Source of the DNA: Brachycybe producta
Taxonomy: Eukaryota > Arthropoda > Diplopoda > Playtdesmida > Andrognathidae
DNA length: 64,000 nucleotides
Reading direction: 5' to 3'
Assembly (NCBI GenBank): GCA_036925085.1
Contig: JAUPFP010000051.1
Span: 959,001 to 1,023,000 of the forward strand
The position numbers and the translations under genes are program-made. Positions 42,201 through 54,123 of the stretch are shown one piece after another; positions within the stretch are counted from its first letter, which is position 1, and each line of letters begins with the position of its first letter. Below the pieces are notes generated by a model. That model saw nothing but the letters and a program-made list of their open reading frames with translations, was not told the origin of the DNA and searched no databases.

Positions 42201-42760
42201 TACTAGTGCAGTTTTTTTTCTTTAATTTCTATTTTTGTCTTCAGTTTTTCTATATTGTTTTATGGTTATTGTTTTGTTTTTTTGTTTTTTTCGATATTTT
42301 GCTTTTTTCTAGATTTTTTTTAGTTTTTTTAATCTCGATTTTTTCGTTTTTTTTCAATTTTATCATTTTGTTGTTAAAATTTCCATTTTAGTGATTTTTT
42401 CGATAATTTGATTTTTCTCTTATTTTTTCAGTTTTTGCATATTTCGATAGTTTGATTTTTCAATTTTTTCACTTTTCGATTTTATCGTTTTTTCCACTTT
42501 TTCGATCCACTTTTTCAATTTTAGTATATTCAGATTTTATAGGTTTTCGATTTTTTTTATATATTTTCATTATTCTATATTTTATTGGTTTTCAATTTTT
42601 TCTATATTTCAATTTTTCACTTCTACAATTTTCATGATTTTTTCAATTTTATGTTTTTCTATTTTTTTTTCTCGATTTTTTCGGTTTTTCGATTTTATCG
42701 GTTTTCTTGATTGCTTTGATATTTCAATATATCGTTCAATTTTTCCAAAATATCGCCAAC
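42201..42760. repeat. T-rich low-complexity tract
   Basis: About 550 bases of T runs broken by CGATTTT, TTTTCGAT and TTTCAATT words, with the look of a decayed simple repeat. The open frames are Phe/Leu/Ile-rich artefacts. Confidence 0.85.
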
Positions 42761-43843
42761 CCTATATAATAGCACATTCCTCCTCTCACCACCCCTACAC
42801 AACATGTAAACCAAAAAGGTCTACAAATGTTTTTGAGATAAATAAAATAAAATACATATTTTTATTGAAAAAGTTTCAAAAACATCACATGTAAGCTGTT
42901 AGTCAGAGTTTTCTACTCTGTTGAATTTCAATTTTGACTGAATAAATTAATTATACCATTTTATAATTGGTAATTGAGTCAAAAGTCTGTTTATGGCATT
43001 TATTTCAGTAGTTGATAACAAAGTGGTGAGTACCCCATTCCTTGCAGCTGTAGTCTACCCACATCATAATGAGAGTCATGGTTAGAGGCAGGGGAACACA
43101 TGGCCCCTTGCCACCATGCCTTGGGGGCACCAACTTGGGCATGAAAAGATGCTAAAATTGATACACAAAACTAGCCATAACACTTTCATTTAATATATCC
43201 ATTAAACCAAATTTATAAATGCACAGACATGCGAGTCTTTGCAATGTTGGAAAAAACAGAGAATTTCTTTTTATTATGTACTGCATAATATAGCTACATG
43301 TTCTAGATGAAAGCATGCAGCTGCAGTGCTGAGCTCATTTTTACTCAATTGTTGGTAAGTGTAGGCTTTACAGCAGTTATGATGGTATGATGGAGGCCTG
43401 TGTGGGGGCCCGGTACAGCCTTAGAGCTTTTATAAATGAGATGTTTTTCTATTATTTTCTCAGAGTGGCACTCATGTCATTTGTCCCCCTTTTTCTTCTC
43501 TTGGTAGGCCTGATTTTGTGAACAGTGATTTTGTTTATAATTAACAAATAAAATATTTGTTGGGGGTTTAAATTTAACCTCTTGTTCCCAGGTGCCAAGA
43601 ACCATCCTTATGCCTCTGATCATAATGGAGCAAAGTCAAAGTCAACCACTTCATTCCATCTCCCCATCTTGTGATTTTGGTGAACTTTCATCGAATCCTG
43701 AATGCGAATTCCTCAGTGAATCCTGAATTGTCATATATACGTGTCAGAAATCGACACAGCACTTCGCTTTGCTGTGCTTCGCTCTGCTTGGGCTGTGACT
43801 CTGCAACTCAGTGCCTCTTAATCAGTATTTTTTATTTTTGAAA
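42761..43843. other. Spacer without recognised gene
   Basis: No coding or element structure is recognised over about 1.1 kb. Confidence 0.5.
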
Positions 43844-44080
43844 ATAGGCTTATTTGCCTTGCGTGCCATGTAAAACAATTCTAAAATTATGGGGAAAATA
43901 TTTTCCGAGCACGTAATGGTTGGGTTTAGCTAGAAATACCCCAAGCTGCCGATATAGGCTAAGAATAGGCTTATTAGCCCTACGTGCTCTGTAAAAACTT
44001 CTAAAATTGTGGAAAAAATATTTTTCGAGCACATAAATTTTGTTTAGCAGTAAAATGTTATTTAATACCCTTACATGCCC
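43844..44080. repeat. 121-bp tandem duplication
   Basis: ATAGGCTTATT with a TTCTAAAATT...ATATTTTTCGAGCAC core starts at 43844 and at 43965. Confidence 0.75.
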
Positions 44081-44097
44081 CAAATATTGTTATATGC

Positions 44098-46607
44098 TCA
44101 TGAGGTAAGGTGAACAGTTTCATTTTTTTCCAAAATAGTAGACCCTACCACTGCCTTATTGGGATGTATAGATACACACTGAAAAACACAAAAATATGTG
44201 GGAAAATGCATTGAAACTGTATTTAAAAAAAAATAAGTAAAATCCATTATCAAAGTTTTTCATGTTCAATAAGCGCTTCTAGTGGCAATAGGCAAAAAGA
44301 TGGCCCCTGTGGCAACCTGGTCTGCTCATTTGTAAAATTTTTGAATGAGCAGACAAATTCTCTATGGTGGTCTGCCTGACAGCTACAGTAGGCTGTTGGG
44401 ACGGACGCCATTTTGGTGCCAGCAGGCCTCTCACCATGAAGTCTATGGGTAAGAGGTCAGATGTGACCTCTGTCCCTTCCAAGGGGAGTTGCCTGGAGGT
44501 TTCCTGTGGCCTGGTCAGCCACAGGATCTGGGCAGTGTGTTGTAGGCAGCTGATGTGACCAGACCTGTGGGTGGAGGTAAGGGTGACATCCACTGTCCGG
44601 CATTTGGGTCTTTGTTTTGCCTTTTGGCCAGTTGGCCTTTTGTTTTGTATAAAGCGCTTTTGGCCTGGTCAAACGGACCAGCCCCTTTTGTAAATATCAC
44701 TCCCATCGTCTTATTTATTGTTCATCGTAAGTGTGAATAAATACACTTGTTTTATTTCATCACTTACTTTGTGTAGTGTCTTTATTTGGGGGTTTACTAC
44801 GGGAGGGTGGGTTTCCGGTCTGGGGAAACTGCACAATCCAATTCGTCCTCATTCGGCCGGTAAATCGTGAGGCAGTGTTTTCGTCGTGTTTCACCGTCGG
44901 AGAAGCTCCGCGTCAGCACATCCCGAGGTTCACCGTGGGAGAGGCGGCTGCAGGTACGGTCCCGTCCCCGTCGTCGGAGCTTGGTCACTGGTAATTGAGA
45001 GCATTTTTTGCATTTTTATTTACCGTGCATTGTAGCGGTCCAGGCGGGACGTTACACCCCCAAAGAAGTTAGCTGACAAAACTTTAACATAGAACTCTAT
45101 GGAAAAATTGCTTCCCCAGTAAGTTTTTTGCTTTTTTTTCAAAAATAACTTGCCCAATTTTTGTGAATTTTTGAAAAATTAAAGACAAATGTACGTAGTT
45201 TCACATCCATGCATTAGTTTTTTTTAACATTTTTTCGATGTTTTGTTCTAAACGTTGCGGTAAAACGAAACTTAACATGGAGGCCAATGGAGATTTCGGT
45301 ATGTCAGTAAGTTCTTTTGCTGTTTTCTTGCAAATTCTTGCACAACTATTGTGAAATTTTAAAGATATAAAGATAAAAATAGGCAGTTTTATAATTAATC
45401 ATTGTTTAATATTCTTCCCATTTGTTTTTAATGTGTAATTCAAAAAATTCACACCAACTATTCAGTGTAGGGTTCAGAATAAACATTGAAAACAAAAAAA
45501 CCGAGACATTGAAAACCCAATGCCTGGCTTTCAAACTACGAAGTTTTATCTTTATTTGTTTAAAATTTCACCGAAATCTCCAACTGTTAAAACAGTTTTT
45601 TTTTTGCTGTTTTCTCGCGAATTACTTGCCTAATTTTTCCGAATTTTTGAGAAAATAAATAAAAAAGTACATAATTTCACATCCATGTACAAGTTTTATA
45701 ATATCTGTCATTGTTTGTATGTTTTCAATGTTTTATTTTGAACATACCGTGGTACACCCACATCGAAAAGTTGAGTGAATTTTTTTGAATAACACAAAAA
45801 AAAACAGAAAAATATTTAATCAAACAATGATTGATTATAAAAGTACCCATTTTACCTTTATTTGTTTAAAATTTCACAATAATTGTTTAGTTAATTTGCA
45901 AGAAAATAAGCAAATGAACTTACCGGACTTTTCAAAATCTCCATTGGCTTCCATGTTAAAAGTTTCGGGTTTAAAGCAACATTCAGAACAAAATATCGGA
46001 AACAACAAAACAATGATTAATATTAAAAAACTAATGCATTAATGTGAAACTACGTACTTTTGTCTTCATATTTTCAAAACTTCACATAAATTGGAAGAGT
46101 AATTTGCTAGAAAACAGTAAAAAAACTTACCGGTGCAGCGATTTTTCCATACAGTTCTATGTTAAAATTTTGTCTGCTAACTTATTATGGGGCCGCCTTT
46201 TCATCCCTACTGCCAGTAGAAATATAGTATATTGGAGATTATTGGACAATAGCCTCCTTTATAATATTATAAAGGAGGCTATTATTGGACATAAGGTCCA
46301 TTTTCAAGCTTATTTCTGTGTTATTAAATGTTTCATATACATAAGGCCGACTGGTACTATTTTCCCCACTAACGAAACTTTCACCTTACCTCATGAGTTG
46401 TCCAAATAGTGTCCATCGATGAAATCTTATAATCAAATAAATTTTTATGTTCTCTTTATTTTTCATCTCTTTCATTTTATCTCTAAAATGACTAGAAAGA
46501 GGAAAAAAACAGGAAAAAACGCTAAAATTCGATCAGCAAACAAATATGGCCACCAAAAACTTTGAAAACATTATTTTTTATTATAAGTATGACGTCACAC
46601 CTAGCCT
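44098..46607. mobile_element. Foldback element FB2, with a solo LTR inside
   Basis: The left arm (44098-44307 and 45061-45580) matches FB1 in direct orientation. The right arm (about 45600-46607) is the reverse complement of FB1's left arm. Shared landmarks are CTCATGAGGTAAGGTGAA at the outside of the left arm and TTCACCTTACCTCATGAG at 46380-46397. There is no gene; the ORF at 46044-46409 is a frame within the arm. Confidence 0.75.
44308..45056 (+). repeat. Solo LTR of the E1 family (749 bp)
   Basis: TGTGGCAACCTGG...GGGACGTTACA, flanked by CCCC on both sides (44304-44307 and 45057-45060). It matches the E1 5' LTR in the opposite orientation. TTTGTATAAAGCG (about 44643) and GTGAATAAATAC (about 44732) are probable TATA and polyadenylation signals. 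Confidence 0.92.
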
Positions 46608-46764
46608 CAATCATATCCATTTTTATCATACATAAAGCCCATTCACTTCACAAAAGCCCATTCACTTCACCAATACATAACAATTGTATAATAGGGTTGA
46701 CACCAGCTCTACCTAGTGAGATTTTTTCCTAACTCACGTACATTTATCTCCTCTTAACATTTCA

Positions 46765-46886
46765 AATCTTATGTTTTTTAATTCCATGTTAAATCCCATA
46801 GCATCAAAAAACCATCCCACAAACATTTGAATAACTCATTAAAATGACTTAGAACAATAACAAAATAATTAGCACGTGCATTAATC
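46765..46886. repeat. Third copy of the dispersed repeat, hit by E5
   Basis: It matches 36681-36800 (CCATGTTAAATCCCATA, CATCCCACAAACATTTG, ACTTAGAACAATAA) and resumes after E5 at 52448 with ATTTGGCTTC. Confidence 0.6.
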
Positions 46887-47622
46887 TGTGGTGATCAGCA
46901 GTTATTCATTTTCTCTTTTAAAACCATTTTCAGTAACTTGGTGCATGACCGTGCATGTTTACAACCGTGCATACATTTAGTGTAAATGTCGTTATGTCTT
47001 AACTTATAGTTTATCTGTGTTATGATTATCTTGTTTAAATTGTTTTGACAATGTGTTTTCTGGTTGTATATCATTTCATGTACTTTGCAGTTCATTATCA
47101 TGTACCAATTATTGTATACTGCATATGTAAAGCATCCGTGTTCACCACTACAGTAATGGTCAATAACCCAAGCCTCCGCATTCACCACTACAGTAGTGGT
47201 CAGTAACCCGCCATGTTTACCACTACAGTAATGGTAAGTAACCCTCCATGTCCTTCCAGCCTTCTCCTTGCAAAGTTTGCACTTACGAGCAAATTTGGGG
47301 TGCTCCTATCGACGTGGACAGTTTGTCTTGCTAGTCACCTAACTGTCATGTTGAACCCCAGTGTTCCTCTGGATCATAAACAGACACTTGGTCATTTGGA
47401 CCAGCTTAGATGTTGTTCTGCAGGTTTCGACCTCAGGCAATTCCTCTGGCAACTCTAGTGGTGGACCTCATGGTCGATGTAAGTAAATAAATTGATGCAG
47501 CAAATAAATAAAACTATTCAAAATGTAATTTGTAGTGTTCGTGTTGAGATTATTCAAACATTCAATTTATTAATAAAAAGTTGTGCAATAACCACAACAG
47601 TTGTGTGTAACAAACCACAACA
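46887..47622 (+). repeat. E5 5' LTR (736 bp)
   Basis: TGTGGTGATCAGC...AACCACAACA. It contains three copies of a CACCACTACAGTAATGG repeat (about 47140-47245), against two in the 3' LTR. Confidence 0.92.
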
Positions 47623-47645
47623 TTGGTGACCCAGACATTTGAGCC
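47623..47645 (+). other. E5 primer-binding-site region
   Basis: TTGGTGACCCAGACATTTG follows the LTR directly. Confidence 0.55.
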
Positions 47646-47758
47646 AACACGGGCACACACAAAAAATAACCGATCCGAGCGCAATCTCTTTTGAAAGCAT
47701 CACCTGAGAATCACGAAAGTCAAAGCCAGTAGCTTAGACCCCACCCCATCATCCAGAA

Positions 47759-48660
47759 ATGCTTACGCCGGTCCAGTCTTCGCCGGACCAGTTTCTTCAA
47801 GTTCAGTCTACGCCGGTCCAGTCTCTTCAAGCTCAGCCTTCGCCGGTCCAGTCTACATTTGTGGTCTCCTTAAAGGCTCCTCCATTTTGGGACAATGACC
47901 CCAGCCTTTGGTTTGCCAACCTCAATCTTCAGTTCAACCTCACTGGCATCACCAAAGATGAAACCAAACATGGTCATGTCATCAAGAGACTCACCAGCCA
48001 TCAAGCCCAAGAAGTTCAAGACATCATCTGCAACCCACCAGCCACCAACAAGTACAACACCATCAAGGTAGCACTCATTGAGAGAGACTCACAATCAAAG
48101 CATCGTTGCATCACACACCTTCCGCACAACGAGGAACTTGGCGACCGAACACCATCTCAGTTCCTTAGACGTCTATGCACTCTTGCTGATGACCTGAGCA
48201 ACGATGTCCTCCGAAACATTTGGATTTCTCGTTTTCCAGCCAATATACAACGCATCCTCACTATCGTTCCCGGTGACCTCGACACTGTCGCTAAAGTCAC
48301 AGATGATCTTTTTGATCAGCAATCAAACGTGTCAGCAGCTAGCCATAAAGTGTTCCCTGTGTTCAGCGATATCCCTGTGCAGCCCAACTCCGACCACAAT
48401 GAACGTTTGTCTCGATTGGAGAATCATATCGCCAATCTGACATCTCAACTTGGACAAGTGCTTGCCATCCAAACCAAATCTCATGAGTCCAAGCACTAAA
48501 AGTCACAACGACGGTCTCGTTCACCTCATTAAAGATCGTCTTCTGCTTTGTCAGTCTGCTGGTACCACCATCGCTTCGGGACCAATGCCAGGAAGTGCAC
48601 CAAGCCATGTTCCTTCACTTCGGGAAACCAGCAATCGGGTCAGTAGAGACGGCCACTGAT
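47759..48660 (+). CDS. gag: E5 Gag
   Basis: The open frame 47759-48499 gives 246 residues. The first 30 are a PVQS-rich repeat. A gag core then begins SLKAPPFWDNDPSLWFANLN, with QFLRRLCTLADD and LRNIWISRFPANIQRIL, ending in a coiled coil (NERLSRLENHIANLTSQL). After the stop at 48499, another frame near 48550-48640 reads CWYHHRFGTNARKC and TKPCSF, the CxxHxxFGxxAxxC-type motif that replaces the zinc knuckle in this group, so gag extends through a frameshift. It forms the particle. Confidence 0.8.
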
Positions 48661-49090
48661 CCCACTCCAACCAGCCGTCACCTTTTCATTACGGACTTTG
48701 TAACAAAGGTTCAGTTCCTGATTGACACTGGTGCTGATCTTTGTCTCTAACATCGTGATGGGCCTGCAAGGAAAATCACCTCTTTGCAGCCAATGGTTCA
48801 GTCATCAAAACTTATGGCAGCATCACACTGAACCTCGACTTCAAGCTTCGCCGACAATTCTTGTGGAAGTTTGTCATAGCTGATGTCACCACACCCATCA
48901 TCAGAGCTGATTTCCTAAGCCACTAGGGTCTACTGCCAGACCTCGGACAGCGACGCCTCATGGACAGCACCACCGGTCTTTCTTCATCCGGGTGCATCAA
49001 GTGTTACTACCTTAGGCCTGCGAACTGTCAGTGGCAATTCTGAGTATCACAACATTGCCTCAAAATTTCCAAGCATAACAACCTTTCTCC
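48660..49090 (+). pseudogene. pro: E5 aspartic protease (broken)
   Basis: The active-site motif FLIDTGADLCL is at about 48714-48748, preceded by RHLFITDFVT. The frame is lost after it; scattered pieces (SITLNLDFKLRRQF, IIRADFL) match the usual later strands of the fold. Confidence 0.65.
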
Positions 49091-50390
49091 ATGCAAAAGG
49101 ACATCAAACACACGACAGAGCATCATATTCCCACAACCCCTGGCCCACCAGTCTATGCCAAGCCACGACGTCTCGACTGTTCTAAGTTAGCCATTGCTAT
49201 ACGTGAATTCGAATTCATGCTGCAAATGGGAATCTGCCGTCCTTCCAAAAGCAACTGGTCAACTCCACTTCGTATGGTTCCTAAAAAAAATGGCGAATGG
49301 CGCCCTTGTGGAGATTTCCATGCTCTCAACTCCAGGACCAACCCTGACAGATATCCAGTTCCACACATTGAAGACTTTGCACAGAACTTAGCAGCTTCTT
49401 CGAGCCCTTTACCAAATCCCAGTGGCTAAAGAAGACATCCACAAGACAGCAGTCACAACTCCATTTGCTCTCTTCGAATTCACATTTATGATGTTTTGAC
49501 TATGCAATGCAGCACAGACATTTCAACGCTTCATCAATGAAGTTACAAGAGACTTACCTTTCTGCTATGCCTACATTGATGATGTGCTGATTGCCTCTTG
49601 TAACCCTGATGAACATTGTGACCACCTTCGACAACTCTTCCAACATTTCAGCACATACGGTGTCACAATCAACCCTTCCAAGTGCATCTGCTGAGTTTCT
49701 TCCATCAAATTTTTGGGTTACCTCGTTGATGCCACTGGAACACGTCCATTACCCGACAAAGTGGACAACATTATGAAGTACGCTCTACCTACAACCGTCA
49801 AAATTCTCAGATGATTCCTGGGAATGATAAACTTTTATCGTCGCTTCATGCCGAAAGCAGCTTCATTCCAAGCACCTCTAGATGTCTTTCTTCAAGGTCC
49901 CAAGTGCTCCAGCAAGCAACCCATTTCATCGACAGAAGAAACAATCATTGCATTTGAGAACCTCAAAAAAAGCCTTGCCAACGCAGCATTACTTGCTCAC
50001 CCAGTGCCCACTGCACCTGTCATTAATGGTCGATGCCTCTAATTTCGCCATCGGTGCCAATGTCCATCAACTTATCAATAATGATTGGCAACCTCTCGCT
50101 TTCTTTTTAAAGAAGCTCAGTGCAAGTCAACTCTTATGGTCAGCATACGATCGCGACCTCCTTGCCACCTACTCTGCTGTCAAGCACTTCCGATTTCTGT
50201 TGGAAGCATGATCATTCATCCTCTTCACCGATTATAAACCTCTCATTTACGCTTGGAGACAATGACCCGAGAAAGCATCGCCAAGACAAGCTAAGCATCT
50301 TGAACTCATTGCGCAGTTCACAACAGACATCCGTTATCTTGCCAGTTCAGCTAACATTCCAGCTGATGCCTTGTCACGCATAGAATCCAT
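49091..50390 (+). pseudogene. pol: E5 reverse transcriptase and RNase H (broken)
   Basis: The RT N-terminal part (49091-49430) has TPGPPVYAKPRRL, KSNWSTPLRMVPKKNGEWRP and PDRYPVPHIEDF. After a frame change the reading is QIPVAKEDIHKTAVTTPFAL, then CYAYIDDVLIAS (catalytic YIDD, about 49568) and FLGYLVDATG. 49824-50042 gives MINFYRRFMPKAASFQAPL, and 49882-50211 gives RNase H with VDASNFAIGANVHQ and SAYDRDLLATYSAVKHFRF. At least four stops or frame changes occur. Confidence 0.85.
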
Positions 50391-51711
50391 TTCTAAAGAC
50401 CTTGACTTCCAAGCCATCTCTGAAGCTCAAGAAACAGATGATGAACTACAGCATCTTCTCAACTCAGAGACAAGCCTCAAGTTATCTAGAATGCAGCTTC
50501 CTACAATGTCACACCCATTATACTGTGATATGTTGACATCTTCACCTAGACTGTTCGTACCTGTGAACTTTCGTCAGCAAGTTCTTCACAACCTGCATGA
50601 TATTGCCCACCCTTGTACTCAAGCAACTTTTTGTCTAGTCAGCAAAACTTTCGTTTGGCCAAACATGGAAAAAGATGGCCAAACATGGAAAAAGATAGCA
50701 AAACATTTGTGCATTCCTGTTTGCAATGTCAACGTTCCAAAGTTACTCGACATGTCTCAGCACCACTCTCAGCATTTTCACATCCACAGATGCACTTCAA
50801 GCATGTCCACAAAGACATTTTTGGACCCATGCCTCCATCTTCTGGATTTGCTTATTGCCTCACCATGATAGATCGTTTTAGATGATGGCCAGAAGCTGTC
50901 CCCATCATTTACATCACAGAAGAAACAGTTGCAACATCATTTTTCAACTGTTGGATTGCAAGATTTGGTGTACCTCTACATCACATCAGATCAAGGACGC
51001 CAGTTCGAGTCGTACCTTTTTAAAGCCCTTGCAACTTTAACTGGTACAACACAAATTCGTACTACAGCTTTCCATCCAGCATCTAATGGCCTCATAGAAC
51101 GTTTCCATCGTCAACTAAAAGCAGCCATCATGTGCCGTGGTAATGACAAGTGGACTGAAGAGCTACCTATAGTACTCCTAGGTATCCGTTCTTCCTTCAA
51201 AGAAGACATCAATGCAACATCAGCAACATTGTACTATGGTCAAGAACTATGTCTACCTGGTGAATTCTTCACTTCTGAGGAGGACAACAGCATCGATGCA
51301 TCAGACTTTGCTAAACCACTTCAAACATACATGCGGAATTTACGACCATCAATACCCCAGCATCATTGAGCACGTCCAGTTTTCGTATTCAAAGAACTTT
51401 CCAACTGCACACATGTTTTCATTCGACATAGTGCAGTGTGCCGCCCTCTTCAAGCACCATACAACGGACCATATGAAGTTCTTTCAAGGTCTCCAAAGTT
51501 CTTCATGGTTAGAATCAACAGTCGCCAAGTCTACATCTCTATTGACCGCCTTAAACCAGCTTTCATCACACCAACTCAAGATCAGCCACCACTCCCACCT
51601 GTCCCTGCAAGCCCACCTGTTGTTACAGAACCTCCAGTCATCACAACCCATTCTGGACGACGAGTTCGGTTCACAAGCAAAGCAGCAGAAGCATTTCTCA
51701 AGAGACATTGA
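50371..51711 (+). pseudogene. pol: E5 integrase and Pol end (broken)
   Basis: The zinc-binding region (HNLHDIAHPCT...) and core follow RNase H, with TSDQGRQFESYLF and TAFHPASNGLIERFHRQLKA in 50929-51369 giving the second Asp and the Glu, and GIRSSFKEDINATSATLYYG after it. A duplicated short phrase (GCCAAACATGGAAAAAGAT at about 50657 and 50678) causes one local break. 51436-51711 gives the C-terminal PYNGPYEVLSRSPKFFMVRI segment and ends TEPPVITTHSGRRVRF. Confidence 0.85.
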
Positions 51712-51751
51712 ACTTTTCTATTTTTTTCTCTTTCTTGGTATCATTAACACT

Positions 51752-51764
51752 TAGGGGGGAGTAC
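51752..51764 (+). other. E5 polypurine tract
   Basis: AGGGGGGAGTAC directly precedes the 3' LTR. Confidence 0.8.
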
Positions 51765-52447
51765 TGTGGTGATCAGCAGTTATTCATTTTCTCTTTTAAA
51801 ACCATGTTCAGTAACTTGGTGTATGACCGTGCATGTTAACCATGCATACATAATTATTTAGTGTAAATATCGTTATGTCTTAACTTATAGTTTATGTGTT
51901 ATGATTATCTTGTTTAAATTGTTTTGACAATATGTGTTTTCTGGTTGTGTATCATTTCATGTACTTTGCAGTTCATTATCATGTACCAATTATTTTATAC
52001 TGCATATGTAAAGCATCCGCGTTCACCACTACAATAATGGTCAATAACCCAAGCCTCCGCGTTCACCACTACAGTAGTGGTCAGTAACCCTCCATATCCT
52101 TCCAGCCTTCTCCTTGCAAAGGTAGCACTTACGAGCAAATTTGGGGTGCCTTCAGCAGCTCTTATCAGTGTGGACAGTTTCTCTTGCACGTTGAACCCCA
52201 GTGTTCTTTTTGATCATAAACAGACACTTGGTCATTTGGACCAGCTTAGGTGTTCTTCTGCAGGTTTCGACCTCAAGCAATTCCTCTGGCAACTCTAGTG
52301 GCAGACCTCATGGTCGACGCAAGTAAATAAATTGATGCAGCAAATAAATAAAACTATTCAAAATGTAATTTGCAGATTATTCTAACATTCAATTTATTAA
52401 TAAAAACTTGTGCAATAACCACAACAGTTGTGTAACAAACCACAACA
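51765..52447 (+). repeat. E5 3' LTR (683 bp)
   Basis: It aligns with 46887-47622 and is shorter mainly because it has one fewer internal CACCACTACAGTAATGG-type repeat. Confidence 0.92.
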
Positions 52448-52843
52448 AATCATTTGGCTTCACGACATTTTATTTTTATAAGCACGTGAAATTATTTTTC
52501 TATTAATTATTATGTGACTTCAAACCTGGAGAAAACCCGTTAGAAATCATTTTTAAATAAAAAAAAAACAATCACAGCACTTTCACAGAATGTTTTAATT
52601 AAACACTATCTACGCTATTAAGAATGTCGAAAACTATGAAACAATTCTGTGTGCGTATGGGTGTGCAGGTTTTTATCATTGCACATAATTAGCTAATTAT
52701 GGCTCTGCTAATAGAGAAGGATAACAAACGAATGTCATGAAAAATAATGGTACTTTATTGATCTTCTCTAAATCATCAGACATTTAAAATACAATTTTGG
52801 CTACTAATCACTGACTTTTCACTCCTGTCTATTTGCAATGGCT
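52448..52843. other. AT-rich spacer
   Basis: It starts with the continuation of the E5 target repeat. No gene is seen. Confidence 0.5.
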
Positions 52844-52882
52844 CAGTGGCGTAGCTAGGGTGGATGCCCCCCACCATCCTCA

Positions 52883-52978
52883 CAACACTTAAAACTTTGC
52901 ACCCTCCCCACTTAAAACTTTGCGCCCTCCCCCACTTAAAACTTTGCGCCCTCCCCCACTTAAAACTTTGCGCTCCAT
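52883..52978. repeat. 24-25 bp minisatellite inside the hAT-like element
   Basis: Four copies of CCACTTAAAACTTTGCGCCC. Confidence 0.9.
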
Positions 52979-53013
52979 TTAGCTCCCCTCCACTTAGCCC
53001 TCATACTGGGGAG

Positions 53014-53351
53014 TGCTATTTTGATGAACGGCGGAATAATCGTAACAACAGTAGGAACAGTCGGAAGTTTAGGTTTAGGAAAATGAACCTTGTCGCAGAG
53101 GGTCTGGGGGCTGCGCCCCCATTTTTTAGAATTATTAAATCAAATTTGCCCATTATTCTGACCATTCCTCCAATTGAATAAATTGTGGAATAGTCGGAAC
53201 AATGGACTAATTTCATTTCATAATTCTTAAAAAAAATCGGGGTCTGCATCCCCCAGAACCCCTGTAACAACCTAACTTTCCGACTGTTCCCACTATTTTT
53301 CCGACTGTTTGTACCGTTATTCCGACTGTTCTGCCGTTCATCAAAATAGCA
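53014..53351. repeat. Inner inverted repeat
   Basis: TGCTATTTTGATGAACGGC at the left end is matched by GCCGTTCATCAAAATAGCA at the right; the similarity is looser towards the centre (about 53180). Confidence 0.8.
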
Positions 53352-53933
53352 CCCCCCCCCCCCTCCCCAAAACAATGTCTATGCCAAATAATTGCTTAAG
53401 GTGTCACGGTGTGATTAATAGGTTTGTATTAGAATTAATTACAAATGTTGCCATTAGATGACTAAGTGTGAATTCATTGTGAGGTATCAATGTCGCCGTG
53501 CCCATTGATCTCTGGTGCAACTATGTAGTTTTTAAAAGTAAATATTAAATGAAAGTTTATTAATTTTCGAAAATAACTGAATAAATTAAGCGAGTAATTC
53601 GGAATCACTCGCATAATTTATTCAATTATGTTTGGAAATACATGTACATAGACTTTCATTTTGTTTTTGCGCCCCGCCCCCCTTCCCCGGCCGTTGAGGA
53701 TCAGGCGGTTCCCTAGCTACGCCCCTGCAATGGCCAGTCTCTAAGTGGAACTAGACAAGTCGCTTCAACAATGTTATACTATGTTTAAGTCCTATATTCT
53801 TCAGATATATACCTAGAGCTGGCATAATCACAATTCAACTCAGGAAAAAGGTCCAGAATCCAGAGGTCCAATAAGGTGTAGAGAAGCTAGAACAAGAAAA
53901 AAATGATGTTAAAAATCAAGGTTAAAATAAAAT

Positions 53934-54123
53934 AGGCAAGTGTGCTCAGCACAATACAGTCATTTGCCCCGCCTTTTTATTAGTGTGAGACCAAATATCA
54001 ACCAATTAGAAACTGAAAAGGGCAGGGCATGTAATGTCAAACCACATAACAAACCCATTAGAAGTTGCCGTTCCTCATAAAAGGGCGGGGGAAACGACTG
54101 TATTGTGCTGAGCACACTTGCCT
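53934..54123. mobile_element. 190-bp MITE with 28-bp inverted ends
   Basis: AGGCAAGTGTGCTCAGCACA...at 53934-53961 is the exact reverse complement of 54096-54123. The core (AATGTCAAACCACATAAC) resembles the MITE at 60561-60730. Confidence 0.85.

Larger units (their letters stand above)
46887..52447 (+). mobile_element. E5: complete but decayed Ty3/gypsy retrotransposon
   Basis: Two LTRs (46887-47622 and 51765-52447) with AATC on both sides (46883-46886 and 52448-52451), a PBS, a gag with the CWYHxxFG motif, protease, RT with YIDD, RNase H and integrase in order on the plus strand, and a purine tract. Multiple stops and frameshifts interrupt pol. The gag and RT (RRLDCSKLAIAIREFEFML, RPCGDFHALN) belong to a different lineage from E1, E2 and E4. 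Confidence 0.93.
52844..53727. mobile_element. Non-autonomous hAT-like DNA element
   Basis: Terminal inverted repeats CAGTGGCGTAGCTAGGG (52844-52860) and CCCTAGCTACGCCCCTG (53711-53727) are flanked by the 8-bp CAATGGCT and CAATGGCC (52836-52843 and 53728-53735), 7 of 8 matching. An 8-bp duplication is the hAT hallmark. There is no transposase; it holds a minisatellite and an inner inverted repeat. Confidence 0.85.

Noticed and set aside
42206..42637. Hydrophobic open frames as membrane proteins
   Set aside because: The Phe/Leu-rich translation is produced by a T-rich low-complexity tract.
46044..46409. 121-codon frame as a gene
   Set aside because: It lies in a foldback arm, and the same frame appears in the inverted copy at 39413-39721 with indels; no motif.
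52864..53181. 105-codon frame with HLKLCALP repeats
   Set aside because: Produced by a minisatellite inside the hAT-like element.
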